In this document: one piece after another, positions 1-5,623 of the stretch | Numbering within the stretch: the stretch's first letter is position 1 | Layout of the letters: the number at the start of each line of letters is the position of its first letter | From: Conexibacter sp. | GTDB taxonomy: Bacteria > Actinomycetota > Thermoleophilia > Solirubrobacterales > Solirubrobacteraceae | NCBI GenBank assembly: GCA_025964215.1 | Contig: JAOPZG010000093.1 | Location: 1 to 6,328 of the forward strand | Direction of reading: 5' to 3' | DNA: 6,328 bases | Translations under genes and position numbers: made by a program | Notes under the pieces: generated by a model | What the model saw: the letters and a program-made list of their open reading frames with translations, nothing else | Database searches by the model: none | What the model was told of the DNA's origin: nothing

Positions 1-897
1 GGCGCGCAGCACGTTGCGCACGACCGCGAGCGCCGGCCGCGCCTTGCCGCGCGGGTCGACCAGGCCCGAGTCCCAGTTGTCGCCGCGGACCGCGTTCCAG
101 TGGTACAGGTAGACCCGCGTGATCCGCCGGCTGAGCGGGACGAGATCGTCGAAGACCCAGCGCGTGGCTACCGCCGCGTGCGCCGCCGACTCCGGGAAGC
201 CGACCTTCGACTTGTTGTGGCGGTCGACGATCCCGCCGGTCTCGGTGAACCAGATCTGGCCCTTGGCGTGCTTGATCATCGTGCGCGTCCCGCTCGTGCG
301 CAGGCGGTTGGCGTCGATGTAGTTGTGCAGCCCCCAGTAGCGGGGGACGTCGCGCGGGCCGAGGTGCTTCTGGAAGGCGTCGATCCAGCTCCCCATGTTG
401 GGCATGTCCAACGTCTCGGCGGCCAAGATGGTGCACGTGGGGCATTCCCGCCGGAGCGAGCGGTAGTACGCGGCGACGAGCTGCGGGCGGTGGCAGGTCG
501 GCTCGCCGCAGTGGTTGGCCTCGTTCCACGTGGCGAACGTGTCGACCCACGGGTAGCGCGCGCGGAAGAGGCGGAAGTCGTACTTGAACCGCGACGGCGT
601 CGGGAGCTGGCGCCGGTTCACGCGCGAGTGGCCGAAGCCGATCAGCGGCGTGACGCCGGCGGCGCGCGCGTCGTCGAGCCAGGTGTCGACCTCCTGCTGC
701 TCCCACGGATGCTCCATCGCGTCCCAGGAGACGGCCAGCCGCGAGTAGGAGACGCCGAGCTTCTGGAAGACCGGGTCGCCGAACATGTCCGGCTTCTGGT
801 CGGCGATGCCGACGACGAGCGCGCTCGCGGAGGCCGGAGCGAGCAGCAGCGCCGCGACGAGCGCGACGAGCAGGCGGAGCGGGCCCGGACGCCTCAC
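1..897 (-). CDS. Secreted clan GH-A-like glycoside hydrolase (GH1), 3' end cut by window edge
   Basis: There are 299 open codons from a GTG start at 897 to the left edge; by comparison with the paralogue at 1851-2767 only a few C-terminal residues are missing. Residues 1-26 form a signal peptide: RRPGPLR, a Leu/Ala/Val core, then an ASASA-type cleavage site. The mature part looks like a TIM-barrel retaining hydrolase. TWNEAN at 123-128 gives a candidate acid/base Glu126 (the N-E pair at the end of strand 4 typical of clan GH-A). GLHNY lies at 189-193, and WFTETGG at 216-222 gives a candidate nucleophile Glu219. Cysteines at 130, 135, 152 and 155 could form disulfides outside the cell. The GTG overlaps the cupin stop as GTGA, and the nearest GAGGAG is 14 nt upstream, so translation is probably coupled to the cupin. 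The substrate cannot be told from sequence; the exact GH family (GH5/GH39-like or unclassified) is uncertain. Confidence 0.8.
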   Translation of the reverse strand, partial: MRRPGPLRLLVALVAALLLAPASASALVVGIADQKPDMFGDPVFQKLGVSYSRLAVSWDAMEHPWEQQEVDTWLDDARAAGVTPLIGFGHSRVNRRQLPTPSRFKYDFRLFRARYPWVDTFATWNEANHCGEPTCHRPQLVAAYYRSLRRECPTCTILAAETLDMPNMGSWIDAFQKHLGPRDVPRYWGLHNYIDANRLRTSGTRTMIKHAKGQIWFTETGGIVDRHNKSKVGFPESAAHAAVATRWVFDDLVPLSRRITRVYLYHWNAVRGDNWDSGLVDPRGKARPALAVVRNVLRA

Positions 898-1274
898 GGG
901 ACCGCGACGGGCTCCTCGGTCAGGACCGTGTCGTCGTGGGAGTACGGCGGCGAGCAGCAGCAGAGCAGGACGAGCGGCTCGGCGCCGGGGTTCTCGAGCT
1001 TGTGCTCGACGCCGGGCGGCAGGACCGCGCAGTCGCCGGGGCCGACGGCGCGCCACTCGCCCGCGACGCGCAGGCGGCCGCGGCCGGCGGTGAAGAAGTA
1101 GAGCTCCTCGGAGACCGGGTGGTAGTGCGCGGTCGTGGAGCCGCCGGCCGGGACGGTCGCCTCGGCCAGGCTCTGGTTGCGGGAGGGCAGCGTCACGCGG
1201 CCCGCGATCTCGCGGATCGTCGAGCCGTCGAGCGTCGTGAACGGCTCCCGGTCGTTCAGGTTCCCCAGGTCCAT
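894..1274 (-). CDS. Small single-domain cupin (cupin_2 type metal-binding beta-barrel)
   Basis: This is a 126-aa protein. Both cupin motifs match the consensus exactly. Motif 1 is G44-x5-H50-x-H52-x3-E56-x6-G63; motif 2 is G80-x5-P86-x-G88-x2-H91-x3-N95. His50, His52, Glu56 and His91 are therefore the expected metal ligands. After the barrel comes an unusual CCC triplet (105-107) followed by SPPYSHDDT. There is no signal peptide, so it is cytosolic. Such small cupins include sugar isomerases, dioxygenases and sensor-like proteins; the reaction is not predictable here. Its TGA overlaps the GTG start of the secreted hydrolase, so the two form a tight operon. The ATG at 1274 lies 9 nt after a TACCTT -10 element, suggesting a leaderless or nearly leaderless mRNA, which agrees with the poor Shine-Dalgarno. 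Confidence 0.9.
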   Translation of the reverse strand: MDLGNLNDREPFTTLDGSTIREIAGRVTLPSRNQSLAEATVPAGGSTTAHYHPVSEELYFFTAGRGRLRVAGEWRAVGPGDCAVLPPGVEHKLENPGAEPLVLLCCCSPPYSHDDTVLTEEPVAVP

Positions 1275-1283
1275 CGCCCTGTG

Positions 1284-1289
1284 AAGGTA
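1284..1289 (-). promoter_or_regulatory. Putative -10 element of the cupin-GH1 operon
   Basis: TACCTT on the minus strand fits the actinobacterial TANNNT -10 pattern and ends 9 nt before the cupin ATG. This places transcription start at or within a few bases of the start codon. No clear -35 hexamer is seen; a perfect palindrome occupies that position instead. Confidence 0.45.
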
Positions 1290-1300
1290 CCCGTCGGCGA

Positions 1301-1317
1301 GGCGGGATGATCCCGCC
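1301..1317. promoter_or_regulatory. Perfect 17-bp palindrome, candidate operator upstream of the cupin gene
   Basis: GGCGGGAT-G-ATCCCGCC is an 8-1-8 perfect inverted repeat. It lies 27-43 bp upstream of the cupin ATG and over the -35 zone of the TACCTT promoter, a good place for a repressor site. In RNA it could also fold as a 7-bp stem with a TCA loop, and might act as a terminator for the small ORFs at 1360-1767, but there is no U-run after it. I prefer the operator reading. Confidence 0.5.
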
Positions 1318-1359
1318 CCGCCGCCAGGCTCCGGGGAGTCGAGGGGTCAGGGGATGCGG

Positions 1360-1548
1360 CTAGGCCAGCGCCCGGCGCGCCGACTCGCGGTCGACGCGCT
1401 GGGCCGCCCCGGCCAGGACGCGCGCGACGCGCGCGCGTGTCCGTCTGGGGGGAGGTTGTGCGTGGTGCTCTTGCGCTACGTGACGCGCCGTGGCGTCGGG
1501 GCGCGGAGCGGCGGCCTTGACGTACTCGCGGTGCAACTGGAACTGCAT
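1360..1548 (-). CDS. Small basic protein of unknown function, 62 aa
   Basis: I do not recognise this protein. The ATG at 1548 is chosen because AAGGAG (1564-1559) lies 10 nt upstream; an in-frame ATG at 1587 would give 75 aa but has no comparable ribosome site. The product starts MQFQLHREYVKAAAPRP, has a His/Gln/Pro-rich middle (residues 23-35) and an Arg/Ala-rich tail from about residue 36 that could form one basic helix. About 85% of codons end in G or C, as expected for a real gene here. There is no signal peptide or membrane segment. It follows a 33-codon ORF on the same strand and may share its transcript. A non-coding region with a chance ORF remains possible. Confidence 0.5.
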   Translation of the reverse strand: MQFQLHREYVKAAAPRPDATARHVAQEHHAQPPPRRTRARVARVLAGAAQRVDRESARRALA

Positions 1549-1600
1549 GGTGGTGGTGCTCCTTCGAGTGGATCGGGAAGGGGCCACCGCCGTTGAGACT

Positions 1601-1651
1601 GCGGGCCTCGAGCTGAGGCGAGGAGTCCTGCGGGCGATGGACGCCCGCGGA
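1601..1651 (-). other. Hairpin-rich spacer between two small ORFs, with competing pairings
   Basis: Read on the minus strand, GCGGGCG (1648-1642) and CGCCCGC (1636-1630) form a 7-bp stem with a 5-nt loop. It extends by TCC/GGA across a one-base bulge. A second 5-bp stem, GCCTC/GAGGC, spans 1619-1605. GCCCGC at 1606-1601 could pair with the first arm instead, giving mutually exclusive folds. This lies between the 33-codon and the 62-codon ORFs. High G+C makes some of this likely by chance. Confidence 0.4.
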
Positions 1652-1665
1652 CTGGTGAGAACGAC

Positions 1666-1767
1666 CTAGCGCGCGAGCGACGACGGAGAGCGGCCACGGA
1701 GACCGGAGACGACCGTGGAGGTCGCCTTGGGCTGCGTGGGAAGGATGTCTCGTCGAGCGGTGCGCAT
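1666..1767 (-). CDS. 33-codon ORF with very strong ribosome binding site; small protein or leader peptide
   Basis: The ORF encodes 33 residues with no family I recognise; it is rich in Arg (6), Ser (5) and Thr (4) and has no hydrophobic segment. What supports it is the start region: the ATG at 1767 is preceded by a long purine run with two overlapping GGAGG cores, at 10 and 7 nt spacing, and by a promoter-like sequence 38 bp upstream of the ATG. Codons CGA, CGA, CTT, CGT and TCT are uncommon in the surrounding genes, although 25 of 32 codons still end in G or C. It ends 117 nt before the 62-aa ORF, with hairpins between them. It could be a leader peptide controlling that ORF, a free small protein, or chance. 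Confidence 0.45.
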   Translation of the reverse strand: MRTARRDILPTQPKATSTVVSGLRGRSPSSLAR

Positions 1768-1773
1768 GCTGGT

Positions 1774-1784
1774 CCCTCCTCCTT
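1774..1784 (-). promoter_or_regulatory. Strong Shine-Dalgarno for the 33-codon ORF
   Basis: AAGGAGGAGGG on the minus strand is the best anti-SD match in the window and lies at proper distance from the ATG at 1767. It decides the start of this very short ORF. Confidence 0.6.
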
Positions 1785-1804
1785 GATGTAGGAGAAGTCC
1801 GGAG

Positions 1805-1833
1805 ACCGTATCGCGGCCCCCCGGAAATGGCAA
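1805..1833 (-). promoter_or_regulatory. Putative housekeeping sigma promoter for the small-ORF transcript
   Basis: On the minus strand, TTGCCA (1833-1828; 5 of 6 matches to TTGACA) is followed after exactly 17 bp by TACGGT (1810-1805), which fits TANNNT. Transcription would start near 1798 and give a leader of about 30 nt carrying the strong Shine-Dalgarno. It lies just downstream of the GH2 stop codon. Confidence 0.55.
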
Positions 1834-1850
1834 GTACGGCTAACCGGCCT

Positions 1851-2767
1851 TCACGACGGGCGGACGCCGAGCAGCGCCTGCAGGACCGCGAGCGAGGGCC
1901 GCGGCTTGTCGTCGGGGCCGATCAGGCCCGAGTCCCACGTGCGGGCGTGGTCGCTCTTGCTCGTCGTGCTCGAGCCGACGCCCGTGTTCCAGTGGTAGAG
2001 GTAGACGCGCCGCACGCGCGGGCTCAGCTTCGCCAGCGTCGAGAAGACGAACTTGGTGGCCTTGGCCGCGTGCGTCGCGCCGGTGGGGAACTTGATCCCG
2101 GAGCCGTTGTTGCGGGAGACGACGCCGCCGGTCTCGGTGAACCAGACGTCGCCCTTGACCGCGCTCAGCAGCTTGCGCGTGCCGGTCGTCTTCAGGTGTT
2201 GGCGTCGGTGTAGTTGTGCAGCCCCCAGACCTTCGGGGTCCGCTTGGCCGCCTTGACGAAGCGCTGCGCCCACGTGCCGACGTTGTTGCGGTCGAGCAGG
2301 TCGGCGCCGAGGATCGTGCAGGTCGGGCACGCCTTGCGCATCGCCAGCCACCAGCGCGCGACGGTCTCCGGCTTCTTGTTGATGTTCGCCTCGTTCCACG
2401 TGGCGAACTCCTTCACGAAGGGGTAGCGCTCGCGCACGGCCTTCAGCGAGGTCGCCATCTGCGCGGCCGACGGGTTGTGCGAGGTGCGCTTGCGCGAGCG
2501 GTCGAAGGTCACCAGCGGCGTCTGGTGGTTGGCCTTCGCGCCGGCCATCCAGCCGTCGAGCCAGGTCCGCAGCGCGAGGTCGTGCAGCGCGTCGTACGGG
2601 ACCATCACGCGCACGTGCTTGAGCTTCAGCGCCTGGAACCGCGGGTCGGTGAACATGTCCGACTTGTTGTCGGCGATCCCGACGGCGACCTTCGCCTGGA
2701 CCGCCGTGGCGGGCACGACGGCGCAGGTCACGGCGAGCAGGGCGAGCAGGATGGGGAGCCGGCGCAT
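1851..2767 (-). pseudogene. Secreted clan GH-A-like glycoside hydrolase paralogue (GH2), frameshifted
   Basis: This is a homologue of the hydrolase at 1-897 over its whole length. The first part (2767 to 2192) gives 191 aa: a signal peptide to about residue 25 (MRRLP, hydrophobic core, ending AVQA), a VGIADNKSDMF start like GH1's VGIADQKPDMF, TWNEAN at 123-128 with candidate acid/base Glu126, CPTCTIL, and GLHNYTDAN. It then stops at TGA 2194-2192. The minus-strand frame offset by one base continues without interruption as LKTTGTRKLL, WFTETGG (candidate nucleophile) and VYLYHWN, to a TGA at 1853-1851. GH1 alignment places the break at about 2195-2197, as if one C were lost from a CCC. The truncated product lacks the nucleophile and should be inactive. 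A base error in the assembly is an equally good explanation. It follows R2lox by 19 bp and has no visible Shine-Dalgarno. Confidence 0.8.
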
Positions 2768-2775
2768 TGCGCCGG
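2759..2775 (-). promoter_or_regulatory. Perfect palindrome over the GH2 start codon (mRNA hairpin with AUG in the loop)
   Basis: On the minus strand this reads CCGGCGCA-A-TGCGCCGG, an 8-1-8 perfect inverted repeat. In mRNA it folds as a 6-bp all-GC stem, CCGGCG/CGCCGG, with loop CAAUG, so the AUG (2767-2765) is the loop end. It starts about 11 nt after the R2lox stop codon, so ribosomes ending R2lox could melt it. Confidence 0.5.
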
Positions 2776-2786
2776 GAGGCTAGCGC

Positions 2787-3707
2787 TCAGGCGGCGACCG
2801 GGTCCTCGGCGACCGGCGCCAGCGAGACGCCGATGACCTTGAGCCGGCGGGTCAGCGCCTGGAAGGCGAAGCCGTGGACCTCGTCGCTGCGCACGCCGAG
2901 GATCTCGTACTCCTCGCCGACGTCGAAGCCGCGCGGGGTCAGCACGCCGGCCGCGATCGGGATCAGCTCCTGGAGCGTCTTGACGATCCGCCGCGCGAGC
3001 GCCGGGTCCTGGCGCGCCTTCTGCTGCAGGAACCACGTGCCGTAGGCGACGTGGCGGTGCTCGTCCTGCGAGATCTTGCGGAAGCCCTCGAGGAAGCCCG
3101 GCAGGATCCCGCGGCCCTCGAAGACGCGCGTCAGCGTGTCCTGACCGGTCAGCGCGAGCGTCCCCTCGATGACCATGTGGTAGGTCGTCACGTAGTCGAC
3201 CTTGGCCTCCATGTCGCCCGGGTTCGCGAGCAGCCGGCGGTTGGCGTCGACCAGCACGTCGTCGAAGAGGACCTTGAACGAGTCGTTGAGGTCCTCGCGG
3301 GCGCGGTCGAGGCGCTCCTCGAAGCTCCCGTCGTAGCCGACGACCTGCGTGTAGAAGTTGTTGAAGTGCTGGGCATGGCGCGCCTCGTCGACCTGCTGCG
3401 TGGTCAGGAACGCCTCCTCGCTCTGGCCCTCGTAGGCGCCGACCAGGCCGTTGAACTGCGTCGCGACGCGCTCCTCCCCGATGAAGAAGGACGACAGGAA
3501 CCAGACGATGTGGTCCTTGTCCTCGTCGCTGAGCGCGGCCCAGTCCTCGCGGTCCTGCGTGAAGTCGATCGTGTGCGTCTGCCATGGCTGGCGCTCCCAC
3601 AGCTCGTAGAGCTGCTGCGGCGTCATCAGGACGACCTGCGACAGCTTGGACTCGTCGCTGATCGTCGCGACGTCGCCCTGGGAGGTGAGCTCGAGGAGGC
3701 TGGCCAT
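2787..3707 (-). CDS. R2-like ligand-binding oxidase (R2lox, Mn/Fe ferritin-like protein)
   Basis: This 306-aa protein has the ferritin-like fold of ribonucleotide reductase R2 proteins, with six metal ligands in place: Glu78 (IGEERV), Glu108 and His111 (DEARH), Glu181 (MVIEG), Glu216 and His219 (DEHRH). Three points indicate R2lox rather than a true R2. The position four after His111, where R2 has its radical tyrosine, is Phe115. Val81 (ligand +3) and Tyr176 (ligand -5) match the pair that forms the Val-Tyr ether cross-link in known R2lox proteins. The protein ends soon after the last helix, without the usual R1-binding tail, and no R1 gene is near. R2lox proteins bind a fatty-acid-like ligand at a Mn/Fe site; their physiological substrate is not settled. 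GAGGA lies 8 nt before the ATG at 3707. The divergent TetR gene and tandem operators suggest ligand-controlled expression. It is often annotated as NrdB or ribonucleotide reductase beta. Confidence 0.88.
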   Translation of the reverse strand: MASLLELTSQGDVATISDESKLSQVVLMTPQQLYELWERQPWQTHTIDFTQDREDWAALSDEDKDHIVWFLSSFFIGEERVATQFNGLVGAYEGQSEEAFLTTQQVDEARHAQHFNNFYTQVVGYDGSFEERLDRAREDLNDSFKVLFDDVLVDANRRLLANPGDMEAKVDYVTTYHMVIEGTLALTGQDTLTRVFEGRGILPGFLEGFRKISQDEHRHVAYGTWFLQQKARQDPALARRIVKTLQELIPIAAGVLTPRGFDVGEEYEILGVRSDEVHGFAFQALTRRLKVIGVSLAPVAEDPVAA

Positions 3708-3729
3708 GGCAGCGATCCTCGCAGTCCGT

Positions 3730-3744
3730 TTGACAGGGTGTCAA
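3730..3744. promoter_or_regulatory. Operator palindrome O1 between R2lox and TetR genes
   Basis: TTGACA-GGG-TGTCAA is a perfect 6-3-6 inverted repeat, identical to the copy at 3752-3766, with centres 22 bp apart (about two helix turns). It ends 22 bp before the R2lox ATG. Each arm is also a consensus -35 hexamer on one strand, so a bound repressor would block polymerase. On the minus strand TTGACA (3744-3739) is followed after 18 bp by GAGGAT, a possible R2lox -10, but this overlaps the R2lox Shine-Dalgarno. Confidence 0.8.
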
Positions 3745-3751
3745 GTGCCGG

Positions 3752-3766
3752 TTGACAGGGTGTCAA
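3752..3766. promoter_or_regulatory. Operator palindrome O2 between R2lox and TetR genes
   Basis: This is the second exact copy of TTGACA-GGG-TGTCAA, separated from the first by GTGCCGG. It ends 26 bp before the TetR-gene ATG. TTGACA (3752-3757) could serve as the -35 of the regulator, with a weak -10 around 3775-3783 (CGGTAT at 17 bp, or TATCGT at 20 bp). Either would start transcription very near the ATG. Confidence 0.8.
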
Positions 3767-3792
3767 GCGATGGCCGGTATCGTGGGAGGTCG

Positions 3793-4440
3793 ATGGCCGC
3801 CGACGAGCCCCGCACCGCGTCGCCCGTCGCCCATCGCGAGGGCCCGGCGACCGCGAAGCGCGCCCAGGTCCAGGCCGAGGTGCTGCGGGCGACCGAGCAG
3901 CTGCTCGCCGGCGGCTCCTCCTACGCCGACCTCAACGTCGAGCGCATCGCCAAGGCCGCAGGCATCTCGCGGACCGCGTTCTACTTCTACTTCCGCGACA
4001 AGCGCGACCTGCTGATGCGGCTGGCCGGCGACGTCACGGAGTTGTTGTACGCCCAGGCCGACATCTGGTTCTCGGGCGAGGGCGAGGACCCCGAGCAGGA
4101 GATCCGCGAGGCGCTCACGCGGATCGCCGAGCTCTACCGCGAGCACGGCGTCCTGATCCGCGCGATCGTCGAGGTCTCGACCTACGAGGAGGACATCGCG
4201 ACGTTCTGGCGCGGCCTCCTGCAGCGCTTCGTCGACGCGACCGCGCGCCGCATCGAGATCGAGGACCAGCTCCCCGACGGCACGGCGGTCGCGACCGCCT
4301 TCTCGCTGACCTGGATGGTCGAGCGCACCTTCTACCAGGCGCTCGTCCAGGAGGATCCCATCCCCCAGGCCGAGCTGGTCGACGCGATCGTCGGCATCTA
4401 CCGCGGCACCGTGTACGGGCTGCTGCGGCGCGACGCCTAG
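3793..4440 (+). CDS. TetR-family transcriptional repressor, EthR-like helix-turn-helix
   Basis: This 215-aa protein has the usual TetR length. After a polar N-terminal arm (1-20) comes the DNA-binding domain at about 22-72, with LNVERIAKAAGISRTAFYFY and then FRDKRDLL. The AGISRxxFYFYFxxK core closely resembles EthR and its relatives. Residues from about 75 onward form the helical ligand and dimer domain, with a Trp-containing stretch near 174 (TWMVERTFYQAL). The ATG at 3793 is preferred because upstream in-frame GTG 3760 lies inside the operator. GGGAGG is present but only 3 nt away, so initiation may be leaderless. It is divergent from R2lox and next to two identical palindromes, so autorepression and repression of R2lox are the natural reading. 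I recall a TetR gene next to the R2lox gene Rv0233 in Mycobacterium tuberculosis, which fits. The ligand is unknown; a fatty-acid-like compound is a guess from R2lox. Confidence 0.9.
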   Translation: MAADEPRTASPVAHREGPATAKRAQVQAEVLRATEQLLAGGSSYADLNVERIAKAAGISRTAFYFYFRDKRDLLMRLAGDVTELLYAQADIWFSGEGEDPEQEIREALTRIAELYREHGVLIRAIVEVSTYEEDIATFWRGLLQRFVDATARRIEIEDQLPDGTAVATAFSLTWMVERTFYQALVQEDPIPQAELVDAIVGIYRGTVYGLLRRDA

Positions 4441-5615
4441 TCGCGGTGCAGCGCCTCGAACTCGCCCGTCTCCATCTGGCGCCGCACGTCGGCGTCGACG
4501 TCGACCTCCTCGGCCTCGGGGCGCAGGCGGCGGACCCGGATCGCGCTGAGGCGCCGGAGCTTGAGGATCTCCAGCACGTAGACGAGGTAGGCGCTCGCGA
4601 CGACGACGACGAGCGCGAGCAGGCCGACGACGACCGACCACCCCAAGTTGAGGTGGCCGTGGTGGTTGGAGTACGGGATGAAGCGCAGCGAGACCGCGAA
4701 GCCGCCGAGCATCAGCGTCCACGCGTACAGGTAGATCAGCGTCTTGCGCTCGCTGAAGCCGATCCGGTTGAAGCGATGGTGGAAGTGGTTGGCGTCGGCC
4801 ACGTAGACCTTGCGCCGGTACTTCATGCGCTTGAGGACGACGAAGGTCGTGTCGAGGAACGGGACCGCGAGCACGACCAGCGGGATGACGAGCGCGAGGA
4901 CGGCCTGCGTCTTGACCGCGCCCTCGACCGCGATGCAGCCGAGCAGGAAGCCGAGCAGGTTCGCGCCGCAGTCGCCCATGTAGACCGAGGCCGGCGGGAA
5001 GTTGTGCACCAGGAACCCGGCGGCCGCGCCGGCGGTGCAGGCGGCGAGGATCGCGGCGTGGCTGCGGTCGAGGTCGAAGGCGATGACGGCGAACGCCGCC
5101 GCGGAGATCGCGCAGACGCCGGCGGCGAGGCCGTCGACCCCGTCGGAGAAGTTGACGACGTTCATCATCGCCACGAGGCCGACGACCGTCACGGGGCCGC
5201 CGGCCGAGCCGAAGTCGATCGCGCCGAGGAACGGCAGCGTGATGTTCCCGACCTCGACGCCGTAGGCCACCGGGATGATCGCCGCCGCGACCTGGCCGAG
5301 CAGCTTGACGGCCGGGTGCAGGTCGAAGCGGTCGTCGAGCCCGCCGACGAGCGTGATCAGGATCGCGCCGAGCAGGATCCCGACGAAGCGGTCGTGCGTG
5401 CGGACCGTGGTGTTGATGAACAGCAGCCCGGCGACGAGCGCGCCGGCGAAGATCGCCAGGCCGCCGAGCAGCGGCGTGGACTCGCGGCCGAGGCCGCGCG
5501 CCTTCGGCTGGTCGACGGCGCCGACGCGGCGGGCGAAGCGGGCCGTCAGCGGGGTCAGGCCCGCCGCCACGGCGAACGCGGCGACGAACGCCCAGACCGC
5601 ATCCAGCTCCGTCAT
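4437..5615 (-). CDS. WecA/TagO-type polyprenyl-phosphate GlcNAc-1-phosphate transferase
   Basis: This 392-aa multi-pass membrane protein belongs to the PNPT family (MraY/WecA/TagO/Rv1302 type). It transfers a sugar-1-phosphate from a UDP-sugar to a polyprenyl phosphate on the cytoplasmic face, the first step of many surface polymers. Family signatures occur in order: an N-terminal membrane segment, TPLLGG (47-52), the Mg-binding DDRFD (94-98), NFSDGVDGLA (155-164), YMGDCGANLLG (212-222), and HFHHRF (277-282), which marks WecA/TagO rather than MraY. Many hydrophobic segments lie between and after these, the last near 324-350, followed by an acidic cytoplasmic tail of about 40 residues. The ATG at 5615 is chosen because family homology begins there; the frame stays open to 5960 but that part is unlike the family. 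A TACCCT -10 ends 8 nt before the ATG, suggesting leaderless mRNA. UDP-GlcNAc as donor is inferred. The gene is divergent from a GT4 gene. Confidence 0.9.
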   Translation of the reverse strand: MTELDAVWAFVAAFAVAAGLTPLTARFARRVGAVDQPKARGLGRESTPLLGGLAIFAGALVAGLLFINTTVRTHDRFVGILLGAILITLVGGLDDRFDLHPAVKLLGQVAAAIIPVAYGVEVGNITLPFLGAIDFGSAGGPVTVVGLVAMMNVVNFSDGVDGLAAGVCAISAAAFAVIAFDLDRSHAAILAACTAGAAAGFLVHNFPPASVYMGDCGANLLGFLLGCIAVEGAVKTQAVLALVIPLVVLAVPFLDTTFVVLKRMKYRRKVYVADANHFHHRFNRIGFSERKTLIYLYAWTLMLGGFAVSLRFIPYSNHHGHLNLGWSVVVGLLALVVVVASAYLVYVLEILKLRRLSAIRVRRLRPEAEEVDVDADVRRQMETGEFEALHRD

Positions 5616-5623
5616 CGCCGCAG

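Noticed and set aside
100..1101. 333-codon open frame on the plus strand
   Set aside because: It is antisense to GH1 and the cupin, which have signal peptide, catalytic and metal-binding motifs; this frame has none.
1476..1697. 73-codon minus-strand ORF and the 80-codon plus-strand ORF at 1354-1596
   Set aside because: Neither has a ribosome binding site or recognisable features, and both overlap the better-supported 33- and 62-codon ORFs in other frames.
2190..2200. Programmed -1 ribosomal frameshifting in GH2
   Set aside because: The bases before the stop (C AAC ACC TGA) do not form a slippery heptamer, and tRNA re-pairing after a -1 slip would be poor.
2787..3707. Canonical ribonucleotide reductase beta subunit (nrdB/nrdF)
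   Set aside because: There is no radical tyrosine, no R1-binding tail and no adjacent R1 gene, and R2lox cross-link residues are present.
3646..3792. N-terminal extension of the TetR protein
   Set aside because: It would overlap the start of R2lox and translate through both operators; the ATG at 3793 gives normal TetR length.
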